A stretch of DNA of 64,000 bases, from contig NZ_JAJNOR010000001.1 of the NCBI RefSeq assembly GCF_021044755.1, positions 975,848 to 1,039,847 of the forward strand. The letters are read 5' to 3'. Numbering within the stretch: position 1 is the stretch's first letter; each line of letters opens with the position of its first letter. Made by a program: the position numbers and the translations under genes. Source of the stretch: Lientehia hominis. GTDB lineage: Bacteria > Bacillota > Clostridia > Lachnospirales > Lachnospiraceae. Under the pieces are notes generated by a model. That model was given only the letters and a program-made list of their open reading frames with translations, did not search any database and was not told the DNA's origin. Positions 1 through 7,772 of this stretch are shown piece after piece.

Positions 1-112
1 TCTTCGCGTTCAGATAAATACAGGCGAATACCGGAAGCAGCGCCAGCCGGAAAAAACTCATCATATTGGGAATGGTAATTATTTTGTTGTATTCTTCTCC
101 GTTCTCTTTCAT
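1..112 (-). CDS. CDP-alcohol phosphatidyltransferase, N-terminal part (runs off the window)
   Basis: Only the first 37 codons are inside the window. The reading frame starts at an ATG at 112 (or an in-frame ATG at 121) and encodes a short polar leader followed by IPNMMSFFRLALLPVF, the typical first membrane segment of PgsA-type CDP-alcohol phosphatidyltransferases. These integral membrane enzymes make phosphatidylglycerophosphate or related phospholipid head groups from CDP-diacylglycerol. The catalytic CDP-alcohol motif lies outside the window, so family membership rests on this segment alone. A GAAGG-type ribosome binding site and a promoter lie just upstream, overlapping the end of the MATE gene. 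Confidence 0.6.
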   Translation of the reverse strand, partial: MKENGEEYNKIITIPNMMSFFRLALLPVFACIYLNAK

Positions 113-157
113 CTGTCTCATTACCTTCTTATCTGCAGCAGTCTTCTGTTATGTCCT

Positions 158-186
158 ATTTTACCACATATCCTTCTTATCGTCAC
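158..186 (-). promoter_or_regulatory. Probable promoter of the phosphatidyltransferase gene
   Basis: On the minus strand GTGACG (181-186) and TAAAAT (158-163) are separated by 17 bases. The -35 overlaps the stop codon of the upstream MATE gene. The -35 is a weak match, so this is an inference from spacing and position. Confidence 0.4.
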
Positions 187-1565
187 CCCGTCCTCTTGCT
201 CCGCCTGTTTATATGAAAGAAATAGACCAGACAGAGACTGATCTGAAGGACCGTGGAGGCAGGAGTAGCGAGGCCTATTCGAAACAGGGACGCGTGTTCC
301 GTCCGGCTCATGATATATGACACAGGAATCCTGACCAGAAACGCTCCCACAATTCCCTGGACCATGACAAAGGTGGTCTTTTCCCTCCCGTTGAAATACC
401 CGATAAAACAGAACAAGAACGAAACCAACAGGGTATCAATGGCATATGCCCTCAGATAATCGGCAGCAGCGGCAGCGACGTCTGCATCTTTGGCAAACAT
501 GCCGGCCAGAAACTCTCCGTGGAAAAAGGAGAGGTATGACATTACCACTCCAAAGACAAAGGATGAAAGCATCCCGCAGACCATGGCACGAACTGCCCTG
601 TCGTTCCTTCCGGCCCCGATGTTCTGCGCCGCAAATACGGACATGGACTGCATATAGGAAGACGGCACCAGCATGATAAACACACAAAGCTTTTCAGCCA
701 CGCCGACCCCTGCCGACGGTATGACGCCCAGAGAATTCACAATCGTGATAATGGCAAGAAAAGAAAGACTCACCAGCCCGTCCTGAAGGGCTATGGGAAA
801 TCCCAGCCGGAGTGTCTTTGCCACTACCTCTTTCCGGAAACGAAGATTCCTCCTTGTAAAACGAAAGAGCAGTCCCTTTTTTTTCACAAGGAGAAGGCAT
901 AAGACCACGCTGACGGACTGGGCCGCCACTGTCGCAATGGCGGCTCCCGCCGCCGCCATGCGGAATACGGCCACCAGCAGGAAATCCCCCACGATATTGA
1001 CTGCACAAGCCGCAAGTACTGTATACAGAGGCGTTTTGGAATCCCCCATTCCCCGGAAGATACTTCCCAGCACATTATAAGCCACAATGAATGCAGAACC
1101 CGCGGAGCATATCCTGACATATTCTACGGTTTTATCAAACGCCTCTTTCGGAGCGTGCATAAAAGCAGAAAAGGGAACCGCTGCCGCCACCATAACTATG
1201 GTGATGAAAACCGCCAGCACGGAAAAAATAAAAATGGCGCCGCCTATGACATTTCCAGCCTCTTCTTCTTTTTTCTGCCCAATCTTCTGTCCCAGCAAAA
1301 TAGTGGTCCCCATGGACAGCCCGGTAACCACCGAAGTTATGGTCTGCATGATCTGGCTTCCCGTCGAAACCGCGGAAACATCCGCAGCAGTGCCGAACTG
1401 CCCGACGATCAGAAGATCAGCAGCTCCGTACATCGCCTGTAAAAGAAGCGCAAACAGCACCGGCATCGCAAACCGGAAAAGCTGCGCCAGAATTCCGCCT
1501 TCTGTAAATCCAGCGTTCTGTCCGGTTATCACTTCTCTGTTTCTCTGAATCTCTTTCCTCCGCAT
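183..1565 (-). CDS. MATE family multidrug efflux transporter (MepA-like)
   Basis: The protein is 460 residues with about 12 hydrophobic segments and the MATE signature region near the N-terminus (FRFAMPVLFALLLQAMYGAA, then GQFG and GLSMGTT). MATE proteins are cytoplasmic-membrane antiporters that export cationic drugs and other toxic cations. I chose the ATG at 1565 because GGGAGG lies eight bases upstream; the open frame extends further, to 1667, but only into leader RNA downstream of a terminator. The gene sits behind a promoter, a structured leader and a strong intrinsic terminator that resemble a guanidine-IV riboswitch, which suggests ligand-controlled expression. Substrate is not deducible from the protein alone. 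Confidence 0.9.
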   Translation of the reverse strand: MRRKEIQRNREVITGQNAGFTEGGILAQLFRFAMPVLFALLLQAMYGAADLLIVGQFGTAADVSAVSTGSQIMQTITSVVTGLSMGTTILLGQKIGQKKEEEAGNVIGGAIFIFSVLAVFITIVMVAAAVPFSAFMHAPKEAFDKTVEYVRICSAGSAFIVAYNVLGSIFRGMGDSKTPLYTVLAACAVNIVGDFLLVAVFRMAAAGAAIATVAAQSVSVVLCLLLVKKKGLLFRFTRRNLRFRKEVVAKTLRLGFPIALQDGLVSLSFLAIITIVNSLGVIPSAGVGVAEKLCVFIMLVPSSYMQSMSVFAAQNIGAGRNDRAVRAMVCGMLSSFVFGVVMSYLSFFHGEFLAGMFAKDADVAAAAADYLRAYAIDTLLVSFLFCFIGYFNGREKTTFVMVQGIVGAFLVRIPVSYIMSRTEHASLFRIGLATPASTVLQISLCLVYFFHINRRSKRTG

Positions 1566-1693
1566 CTCTCTTTTCCTCCCGGATTTTGTGAAAAAACAAA
1601 TTAGGTAAGCCCTTTTCAAATTCCTTTTCTCTTCACACACGACGAGGCTTGCATACCTTGGCAGCACTGCGGTACAGCTCTGCAGTTCTACAG

Positions 1694-1746
1694 AACAAAA
1701 AGCCGGATAAAACAGCAGGCATCCCAGCCTGCCATCTTATCCGGCT
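1694..1746 (-). terminator. Intrinsic terminator in the MATE leader
   Basis: On the minus strand a long hairpin has AGCCGGATAA as its 5' arm and TTATCCGGCT as its 3' arm, with an inner GGCAGGC/GCCTGC stem, and runs straight into TTTTTG. It lies between the promoter and the MATE start codon, so it can only act as a regulated attenuator of that gene. Its 5' arm begins inside the putative aptamer, as expected for a transcriptional riboswitch. Confidence 0.85.
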
Positions 1747-1783
1747 AAACACTTCTTTCGAGTGGTCACCCTCCGATGAACGA
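1730..1783 (-). promoter_or_regulatory. Putative guanidine-IV (mepA motif) riboswitch aptamer
   Basis: The minus-strand RNA starts around 1782 and contains CGGAGGGTGACCACTC, a small CACTCGAAAGAAGTG hairpin and TTTAGCCGG, then enters the terminator stem. From memory this order matches the mepA motif, the guanidine-IV class, which lies upstream of MATE exporters in Clostridia and turns genes on when guanidinium blocks terminator formation. The GGAGG part of the aptamer could pair with the CCGG arm of the terminator. I could not run a covariance search, so the class assignment is from pattern and context. Confidence 0.7.
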
Positions 1784-1788
1784 AACAT

Positions 1789-1817
1789 ATTATAGCAAAA
1801 ATGTATTTTCCAGTCAA
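1789..1817 (-). promoter_or_regulatory. Promoter of the MATE leader
   Basis: TTGACT at 1812-1817 and a perfect TATAAT at 1789-1794 are 17 bases apart on the minus strand. Transcription would start near 1782, giving a leader of about 215 bases before the MATE start codon. Confidence 0.85.
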
Positions 1818-1845
1818 GCGGTATCAAACGGTCCCCATCCTTGCT

Positions 1846-2691
1846 TTATTCCGCCGTGCTCCGATACTGCCTGCAGCGCAGCCATGCAGCCAAGGATACG
1901 ACAGCAAACACCCCGGCGTCTGTAATCAACACCGCAGTCACATGTTTTACATGTCCGAGGCAGAACAGAATCGTGAAAATCTCCACCGAAAGCACCACAA
2001 AACACAGGAAATTAGACAGATAATCTGCCGCTACATCGCTGTAAAAGCCATTCAGCCTCAGGCTCCTCCAGATGAACGGCCTCAGGAAAAAACGAATCAC
2101 AACGCAGGCCGCCGTATATACAAAAATAAACTCACTGGCTACCTGGGTCGTCGCCGCCTCCCCATTCCACTGGATAGGGATCTTTTCCGGAAGAATAGAG
2201 TACGAGCATACAGCGGCCAGCAGGCAAAGGGCGGTGAGCACCGCCCAAACTGCGCAGCCGCCCCACAGGCAGAAAAATGATACCGTATCTGAACCATACT
2301 TCTCCCTATTGTGTTCTACATATTCATTCAGATTCTCCACATACTGTTCCACATTCAGGCTTTCGTAGCCGCTCTCCTGCCGTTCAAGCATCTGTTCACA
2401 TATGTGCTTGGACTGTTCCAGTCCCTGTATTCCGTCTTTCAGCTTCTGTTCCTGCCGGCGGAGCACCTCAGGCAGCCGGCTCTTGCCGGACTTAAGGCTC
2501 CGTATTTCTTCCACCGGTATATCGATACTGCGTAAAAATGCGATTTTCTTAATTTCTTTCACATCCTCCGGCGAGTAATCCCGGTAACCGTTCCCCTCGT
2601 TCCTGGCAGGCGTGATCAGCATCTCCTTTTCATAAAAGCGAATATTGGAACGGGATAGCCCTGTCAGCTCCTCTGCCTCTTTGATCGTCAT
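1846..2691 (-). CDS. MerR family regulator with C-terminal membrane domain
   Basis: Residues 1-70 are a MerR winged helix (TIKEAEELTG, then NIRFYEKEMLITPARNEG and YRDYS). A charged helix follows at about 75-115, typical of the MerR dimerisation coil. The rest carries about four membrane segments; the stretch LPEKIPIQWN after the first resembles the DUF1648 membrane domain. The protein would therefore bind DNA while held in the membrane, perhaps sensing the envelope. I prefer the ATG at 2691, about 11 bases after AAAGGA, over an in-frame GTG at 2700 that is too close to that site. Its own promoter has the 19-base spacer and dyad expected for MerR autoregulation. No target gene other than itself is evident. 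Confidence 0.85.
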   Translation of the reverse strand: MTIKEAEELTGLSRSNIRFYEKEMLITPARNEGNGYRDYSPEDVKEIKKIAFLRSIDIPVEEIRSLKSGKSRLPEVLRRQEQKLKDGIQGLEQSKHICEQMLERQESGYESLNVEQYVENLNEYVEHNREKYGSDTVSFFCLWGGCAVWAVLTALCLLAAVCSYSILPEKIPIQWNGEAATTQVASEFIFVYTAACVVIRFFLRPFIWRSLRLNGFYSDVAADYLSNFLCFVVLSVEIFTILFCLGHVKHVTAVLITDAGVFAVVSLAAWLRCRQYRSTAE

Positions 2692-2722
2692 ATGAGTCAC
2701 CGTCCTTTATCTGTTTGCCAAA

Positions 2723-2753
2723 ATCGTACACTATAAACCAGGTTTACAGTCAA
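2723..2753 (-). promoter_or_regulatory. MerR-type promoter with operator in a 19-base spacer
   Basis: TTGACT (2748-2753) and TACGAT (2723-2728) are separated by 19 bases on the minus strand. The spacer contains the perfect dyad TAAACC-T-GGTTTA (2734-2746). Over-long spacers with a central dyad are the hallmark of promoters that MerR proteins untwist. The element overlaps the last codons and stop of the small Cys-rich gene upstream. Confidence 0.8.
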
Positions 2754-2934
2754 GGAAATCCAAAAAATCCTCTTGTTTTTTCCGGGATTTTCTATCTTCT
2801 TCTGCCGTCAGGCGCTCACATGCCATCGGACGCCTTTTTTTTGCCGTCTCATGCTTCGTTCTGCAGGCGGCGCAGTCTCCATGATAAGCGCATTTTCTTC
2901 GTTTACACGGGCAATCCTGTCTGTATTGATTCAT
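2731..2934 (-). CDS. Small Cys-rich protein, possible metal-binding
   Basis: This 67-residue frame begins at an ATG at 2934, eight bases after GGGAGGA. It encodes six cysteines in its first 40 residues, spaced C8-x-C10-x4-C15-x5-C21-x2-C24 and C39, with His18 and His28 between and after them, followed by a charged helix. Such a pattern is usual for a small zinc-binding protein; similar short Cys-rich proteins are, as I recall, common in Clostridia, with no assigned function. A TATAAT at 2966-2971 could be its -10. It lies directly upstream of the merR gene in the same direction, and the merR promoter is embedded in its 3' end. Confidence 0.7.
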   Translation of the reverse strand: MNQYRQDCPCKRRKCAYHGDCAACRTKHETAKKRRPMACERLTAEEDRKSRKKQEDFLDFLDCKPGL

Positions 2935-3023
2935 TCTGTCCTCCCTGCATATTTCCTGTAGAACGATTATATCACACCTGTATCTGCCATACTACTTCCG
3001 TTTTTTGTAAATTCAAGGGTTCT

Positions 3024-4922
3024 TCACGGAGCCTGAAACGAAGCACCCACGTAGAACCAGTTTACACACACAGAAGTTCTGGCGCCGCCCATGGAAACAA
3101 ACGTGCTGATCTCACACATGGACCACAGACTGTCCGCCGGATTCTGCTGGCGCAGACGGATCCAATGCATTTCCTGAGACTGGCTGTACACAAGGTCATC
3201 CAGGACCAGTACTCCGGTAACCTTTGTATTATCGTTTGTCTGCGTTTCAATGGAGCTTCCGCTGTAAATACTGACACGCCGTATATCCGTTAAGACCGGC
3301 ACTGCAGAATCTTTCGGCCGAACGGAAATGCGGATGGATGAAGAAGAAGTATTCTGCACTGTCATGATAAGATTCTCCATCGGGATATCCAATGAACTGC
3401 CTGTTGCAGACAGATTTGTATTGTAATATTCCATATTTGATTTTAGATTCGGGCTGAGAATCTCCTGATCATCTGTTTTGAAGCTCACTTTATAACCGGT
3501 CGGGGTATCTTCTGTCACCGTAATCTCCGGCGCCGGACCGGTAGCCCCAGTGAGGCCGGTGCTGCCCTTCTCTCCCTGTGGTCCGGCAGGGCCTATAGGC
3601 AGTACAAAGTCCAGAGTGATCCCATCCTCCGCAGGATCTGCCGTCACCTTTGCTGCGTCTCCGGAATCCACGGTTCCGACCGCGATATTGGGCGTCTCTC
3701 CCTGTTCTCCTTTCGGACCAGTCTCTCCCTTCTCTCCCTGTGGTCCGATCTCTCCTTCCGGACCCTCCGGTCCCTGGGGTCCGGCAGGGCCTACAGGCAG
3801 TACAAAGTCCAGAGTAATCCCATCCTCCGCAGGATCTGCCGTCACCTTTGCCGCATCTCCGGAATCCACGGTTCCGACCGCGATATTGGGCGTCTCTCCC
3901 TGCTCTCCTTTCGGACCAGTCTCTCCCTTCTCTCCCTGTGGTCCAGCCTCTCCTTTCGGACCCTCCGGTCCCTGGGGTCCGGCAGGGCCTACAGGCAGTA
4001 CAAAGTCCAGAGTGACCCCATCCTCCGCAGGGTCTGCTGTCACCTTTGCCGCGTCTCCGGAATCCACGGTTCCGACTGCGATATTGGGCGTCTCTCCCTG
4101 CTCTCCTTTCGGTCCAGTCTCTCCCTTCTCTCCCTGTGGTCCAGCCTCTCCTTTCGGACCCTCCGGTCCCTGGGGCCCTGCAGGGCCTACAGGCAGTACA
4201 AAGTCCAGAGTGATCCCATCCTCCGCAGGATCTGCCGTCACCTTTGCCGCATCTCCGGAATCCACGGTTCCGACCGCGATATTGGGCGTCTCTCCCTGCT
4301 CTCCTTTCGGTCCAGTCTCTCCCTTCTCTCCCTGTGGTCCAGTCTCCCCTTTCGGACCCTCCGGTCCCATAGGACCCTGTTCTCCCTGGGGGCCCGGACA
4401 TCCTTTTTCTCCTTCTGGTCCCTGAGGACCGGTTTCACCCAGAAATCCCTGCTCCCCCTGGGGGCCTTGTTCTCCCTGAGGTCCGCGTTCTCCGGGCTCT
4501 CCTCTGTCGCCCTTTGGTCCAGCGGGTCCGGCAGGGCCGGAATCGCCCTTCGGGCCAATCGGACCGTGATCTCCCTGAAGACCGATCGGTCCTGGGATCC
4601 CTTGTATTCCTTGAGGACCCATAAACCCAGGATCACCCTTTGGGCCGGCATCTCCGCGTACACCCTGGGGGCCGCGCGTTCCCTGCAGACCTGCCATTCC
4701 TCTTGGTCCGACAGGCCCCTGACATCCCATGTCCCCTTTCATTCCCTGTGTTCCCTGGGGGCCGCGTTCTCCCCTGGGTCCCTGAGGACCCTGCGGACCT
4801 GGAAGTCCTTGCGGGCCTTGAGGGCCCTGCTCTCCCTGTGGTCCCTGCAGCGCTGCATTGTTTTCATTCTGCGCCGGGCAGGAATTGCATCTATTTACAT
4901 AATTACTTCCATAACAACTCAT
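3024..4922 (-). CDS. Collagen-like repeat protein
   Basis: The 632-residue protein starts with a 25-residue Cys-containing head (C3, C12, C15). It then has Gly-X-Y triplets rich in GPQ, GPA and GEK up to about residue 200, forming a collagen-like triple helix. Four 66-residue units follow, each joining a short collagen block to a TPNIAVGTVDSGDAA segment. A non-collagen domain fills residues 470-632. There is no signal peptide or LPXTG anchor, which resembles spore-surface (BclA/exosporium-type) collagen-like proteins of Firmicutes. In those the C-terminal domain drives trimerisation and the head attaches to the coat. A surface or spore role is inference. The start is preceded by AAGGAG. The gene stands alone, followed by a 90-base gap. 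Confidence 0.9.
   Translation of the reverse strand: MSCYGSNYVNRCNSCPAQNENNAALQGPQGEQGPQGPQGLPGPQGPQGPRGERGPQGTQGMKGDMGCQGPVGPRGMAGLQGTRGPQGVRGDAGPKGDPGFMGPQGIQGIPGPIGLQGDHGPIGPKGDSGPAGPAGPKGDRGEPGERGPQGEQGPQGEQGFLGETGPQGPEGEKGCPGPQGEQGPMGPEGPKGETGPQGEKGETGPKGEQGETPNIAVGTVDSGDAAKVTADPAEDGITLDFVLPVGPAGPQGPEGPKGEAGPQGEKGETGPKGEQGETPNIAVGTVDSGDAAKVTADPAEDGVTLDFVLPVGPAGPQGPEGPKGEAGPQGEKGETGPKGEQGETPNIAVGTVDSGDAAKVTADPAEDGITLDFVLPVGPAGPQGPEGPEGEIGPQGEKGETGPKGEQGETPNIAVGTVDSGDAAKVTADPAEDGITLDFVLPIGPAGPQGEKGSTGLTGATGPAPEITVTEDTPTGYKVSFKTDDQEILSPNLKSNMEYYNTNLSATGSSLDIPMENLIMTVQNTSSSSIRISVRPKDSAVPVLTDIRRVSIYSGSSIETQTNDNTKVTGVLVLDDLVYSQSQEMHWIRLRQQNPADSLWSMCEISTFVSMGGARTSVCVNWFYVGASFQAP
3591..4382. repeat. 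Four tandem 198-base units inside the collagen-like gene
   Basis: The motif GCCTAYAGGC or its variant recurs at 3591, 3789, 3987 and 4185, exactly 198 bases apart, and the intervening sequence is nearly identical. Each unit encodes 66 residues: a collagen block plus a beta-rich spacer ending DFVLPVGPAG. The unit is a multiple of three, so copy-number change by slippage or recombination keeps the frame open. Confidence 0.95.
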
Positions 4923-5117
4923 TTTATACTCCTTAATCGAGGTTTACATGATATATTCCAATACGATTCTGCCATTTCCATACAAGCTGTATCTATTGCC
5001 AGGTCCTGAATCTGCCTGTTATTTATAATACGCAGCGTCCTCTTTTCTTGCCACGTTCGGAATAAGTCGGCATTCTTATTTTACGAAATCAACAAAAATC
5101 AGAAGATCTGGATACAG

Positions 5118-5151
5118 AAAAACCCCGGAAACCATATGGTTCCGGGGTTTT
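5118..5151 (-). terminator. Terminator after rpsI
   Basis: AAAACCCCGGAACC and GGTTTCCGGGGTTTTT form a strong GC stem flanked by an A-tract and a T-tract, 30 bases past the rpsI stop. It ends the rplM-rpsI transcript. Confidence 0.9.
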
Positions 5152-5180
5152 GAGTCTTTTTATCGATTAAATCCAGCCAA

Positions 5181-5573
5181 TTACCTCTTGCTGAACTGAG
5201 GAGCACGTCTTGCTGCCTTAAGACCGTATTTCTTTCTTTCCTTCATACGAGGGTCTCTGGTCAGGAAGCCTGCTTTTTTCAGAGCCGGGCGGTAATCGCC
5301 GTCTGCCTGAAGAAGCGCTCTGGAAATGCCGTGACGGACAGCTCCGGCCTGGCCGGTGAAGCCGCCGCCTCTTACGTTCACCATCACATCAAATTTTCCT
5401 TCTGTCTCGGTGGCCGCGAAGGGCTGGCGTACCACTACCTTCAGCGTTTCAAGACCGAAATATTCGTCGATGTCTCTCTTATTTATTGTAATCTTGCCGG
5501 TTCCTGCTGTCAGGTAAACTCGTGCAATAGATTTCTTTCTTCTGCCTGTTCCGTAGAATTTTGAATTAGCCAC
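5181..5573 (-). CDS. rpsI: 30S ribosomal protein S9
   Basis: This 130-residue protein is full length for bacterial S9 and ends in the conserved basic tail [12 protein letters not shown], which reaches the P-site tRNA in the 30S head. The N-terminal [16 protein letters not shown] and the central [10 protein letters not shown] motif are characteristic. The start is a GTG at 5573, preceded by AAAGGAGG. It follows rplM with a 29-base gap, the usual L13-S9 pair, and is closed by a strong terminator. Confidence 0.98.
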   Translation of the reverse strand: MANSKFYGTGRRKKSIARVYLTAGTGKITINKRDIDEYFGLETLKVVVRQPFAATETEGKFDVMVNVRGGGFTGQAGAVRHGISRALLQADGDYRPALKKAGFLTRDPRMKERKKYGLKAARRAPQFSKR

Positions 5574-5602
5574 TGTAATTTCCTCCTTTCAGTACCTTCC
5601 GA

Positions 5603-6031
5603 TTAAAATGTCAGAGCTTCCGGTTTCTGAGCCTGCTGCTTATGATCAGGTCCAGCGTACACATGAAGCTTGCTATACATTGCTCTGCCTAAAGGTCCCT
5701 TGGGAAGCATTCCCTTAACAGCCAGCTCGATAACCTTCTCCGGCTTCTTCGCCATCATTTCCTTCAGTGTGGTCTCTTTCATGCCGCCCACATATTCGGA
5801 ATGGTTATAATAAATCTTCTGGTCCATTTTCTTGCCGGTTACTTTTACTTTTTCAGCGTTTACGACAATCACATAATCTCCGGTATCGATATGAGGAGTG
5901 AACGTAGGTTTGTTCTTTCCTCTCAGGACTGCTGCCACTTCAGATGCCAGACGTCCTAATGTATATGCGGAAGCGTCAACTACATACCATTTTCTCTCAA
6001 TGGTCGACGGGCTAGCCATAAATGTTTTCAT
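5603..6031 (-). CDS. rplM: 50S ribosomal protein L13
   Basis: The 142-residue protein matches the usual L13 length when started at the ATG at 6031, which follows AAGGAGG by seven bases; the open frame reaches 6055 but lacks a site there. Family motifs include the N-terminal [13 protein letters not shown], and the central [16 protein letters not shown]13 is an early assembly protein of the 50S subunit. The promoter lies 160-190 bases upstream and its -35 sits in a duplicated piece of the truA 3' end. Confidence 0.98.
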   Translation of the reverse strand: MKTFMASPSTIERKWYVVDASAYTLGRLASEVAAVLRGKNKPTFTPHIDTGDYVIVVNAEKVKVTGKKMDQKIYYNHSEYVGGMKETTLKEMMAKKPEKVIELAVKGMLPKGPLGRAMYSKLHVYAGPDHKQQAQKPEALTF

Positions 6032-6192
6032 TGGTTTGACCTCCTTGGATTTCACCTTTCAAATATTCAATCTCGCGAATCTGTGCTTCTATTTCCACGG
6101 CAGAAAACAGTATTCCGGGGCTTTGGTTACTTATTATCCGCCAATAAATAGACATACGTTTATGGACACTGTTCCAGTGTCACAGCCTTTAC

Positions 6193-6221
6193 ATTATATT
6201 ACACTATGTGGGGTGTGTCAA
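6193..6221 (-). promoter_or_regulatory. Promoter of rplM-rpsI
   Basis: A perfect TTGACA (6216-6221) and a perfect TATAAT (6193-6198) are 17 bases apart on the minus strand. The -35 is part of the codons for the last residues of the ancestral truA, so in the uninterrupted arrangement this promoter began inside truA. The copy at 9270-9340 keeps TTGACA but has no -10. Confidence 0.9.
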
Positions 6222-6272
6222 TGCTTTTTTGTCCGTTTTTTGAATGATTTTCCAGCCCTGGAGGTCTCCTGA
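6202..6272. repeat. Left direct repeat of the truA 3' end (attachment-site-like)
   Basis: These 71 bases match 9270-9340 with two mismatches. Read on the minus strand they encode the last 22 residues of TruA plus a stop, starting SGDLQGWKII and ending THPT instead of THPI. This is the displaced original end of truA, now cut off from the gene by the 3.07 kb island. Confidence 0.9.
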
Positions 6273-6463
6273 TTTTTCCACATGCACTTGTTATACAGTA
6301 AAAAATAAAGGGCTAGATTATTCCACTACAAGATAATAGAAACAATAAGCGATGTCAAAATAACAAAGTGTCTGTTGTTGGTTAATTGTCTATATATAAA
6401 CGCAAATTACTGCGCGAATATTTGGTGTGAAAAACATTTATATATATAATATTTTTATTTATA

Positions 6464-6492
6464 TTGAAAAAAGACAAATTATAATGTATAAT
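6464..6492 (+). promoter_or_regulatory. Promoter of the AT-rich island genes
   Basis: TTGAAA (6464-6469) and a perfect TATAAT (6487-6492) are 17 bases apart on the plus strand, in a very AT-rich stretch. It would drive the 39-residue frame, the secreted protein and the lipoprotein. The 6273-6463 stretch before it holds no gene that I can see. Confidence 0.7.
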
Positions 6493-6560
6493 ATATATAT
6501 ATTGCATAATTAATTACAATAGAAGAGATGGTAATACGAGATAATAGGTACACACATAAC

Positions 6561-6680
6561 ATGACTGATAATAACAAAAGCCTTGAAAACATTAGAAAGT
6601 TAGTATTGTTCGCTAGTATTTATGCGGGTGCAAATGAGTGTAACAAAATGGAGTGGCAATGTTTACAAGATTTTTTATAA
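6561..6680 (+). CDS. Possible 39-residue peptide
   Basis: A short frame starts at an ATG at 6561 and ends 13 bases before the start of the secreted protein. It has a polar N-terminus (MTDNNKSLENIRK), a hydrophobic centre with LVLFASIYAGA, and two cysteines in the tail. The only ribosome binding site candidate, TAGGT, is weak. It lies between a good promoter and the next gene in the same direction, so it could be a leader peptide or small membrane or signalling peptide, or simply a chance frame. Confidence 0.4.
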   Translation: MTDNNKSLENIRKLVLFASIYAGANECNKMEWQCLQDFL

Positions 6681-6693
6681 AAGGAGGGGCATT

Positions 6694-7761
6694 ATGAAAA
6701 GAACATTATCAGTTGTATTATGTTTAATGATGTTGATGTTATTATCATTTACAGCATTTGCAGAAGAATCATCAGATACAAATTGGGATAGTATTTCAGA
6801 ACAACGTTATCAGTACTTAGATAGCACTTCCAGAGACATATGGGACGATATGACTTACGAAGAAAAGCTAAATGCGTCCCATATTCCGGAAGAAAAATTA
6901 ATATCCATGACGGATCAACAATTATTATGGGCAATAGACGATTATCCCTTTTTGGTGAATATTTTATTGTTTGATTCATACCGTGACGGATACGAAAATC
7001 TTCTAGAAAATTGTGATGCTTTGCGAGAACTTGTATCAAGAGAAAATGCGTTTTGGAAATATTTGAATCACTATAACAGCTTAAATGTCCCCAAAAGTGT
7101 TGATGCGGTCAATGCATATGGAGATATTGCGGACTTAATTTACGCAGAAATTATTTTGGCTAATATGGAAGACGTTGCTGCATTTAGTGTACAAGAAAAA
7201 GTAAGTGTGTTAGAGGTTATCCAGGAGAAACGTGAAGAAAAAGCTTCAGTTCCTGAGATTTTTGGTGGAGATATTTGTACACTGTATGAAAATGAAACAG
7301 GAATTGCAGATACTGTTTTTAGAGCTTCTTATAATGGTCCCTATACCATTGTTTCGCTGAAAGGAAAATCTATCAGTGGATATAAATTATCTAGCATTGA
7401 TTACACAACTGCTGAAAGCGATAGCATTTGTGCAGATATAAGGGATAGCTATACAAATATTACGATTTCGGGCGCAGCAACTCGCAAATATAATTGTCAT
7501 TCTTATGCCTGTTATAAGAGATCGACATCAAATACGTATTGGGTGGAAACAGCACCGACAGGTTGTGGATATACAAGAAGAGATACAGCTGTAAATGGTG
7601 GGGCTATTTATTACGCTTCAGGATCGCCTCATTCCGGAGTAGTTCACGCTGTTTCTGGAGGTACTTCTGTTCTTGTTAAATCAAAGTGGGGGAATGGACC
7701 TTTAGTACAGCATGGGACGTCTAACTGTCCCTATGGCAGTTCCGTATTATATTACGATTAA
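6694..7761 (+). CDS. Secreted protein with C-terminal Cys/His hydrolase-like domain
   Basis: The start at 6694 is set by AAAGGAGGGG and gives a classical signal peptide (MKRTLSVVLCLMMLML, cleavage after AFA), so the mature protein of about 333 residues is exported. The middle is an acidic helical region. The last 90 residues contain NCHSYACY, then HSGVVHAVSGG and SKWGNGPLVQH. A Cys near a helix start followed about 50 residues later by a His before a beta strand is the layout of NlpC/P60-like papain-fold hydrolases, but the match is by pattern only. Base composition is far more AT-rich than the neighbours, which suggests transfer. The lipoprotein gene follows after 11 bases, pointing to a surface-acting pair. 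Confidence 0.6.
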   Translation: MKRTLSVVLCLMMLMLLSFTAFAEESSDTNWDSISEQRYQYLDSTSRDIWDDMTYEEKLNASHIPEEKLISMTDQQLLWAIDDYPFLVNILLFDSYRDGYENLLENCDALRELVSRENAFWKYLNHYNSLNVPKSVDAVNAYGDIADLIYAEIILANMEDVAAFSVQEKVSVLEVIQEKREEKASVPEIFGGDICTLYENETGIADTVFRASYNGPYTIVSLKGKSISGYKLSSIDYTTAESDSICADIRDSYTNITISGAATRKYNCHSYACYKRSTSNTYWVETAPTGCGYTRRDTAVNGGAIYYASGSPHSGVVHAVSGGTSVLVKSKWGNGPLVQHGTSNCPYGSSVLYYD

Positions 7762-7772
7762 GGTTGCTGGAT

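Noticed and set aside
2715..3293. Plus-strand 192-residue frame
   Set aside because: It crosses the merR promoter, the small Cys-rich gene and the end of the collagen-like gene in antisense; composition looks random.
3490..4425. Long frames of about 300 residues on both strands across the collagen-like repeats
   Set aside because: The 198-base repeat is a multiple of three, so any stop-free frame stays open through all copies. Only the 632-residue frame has a proper start, binding site and collagen pattern.
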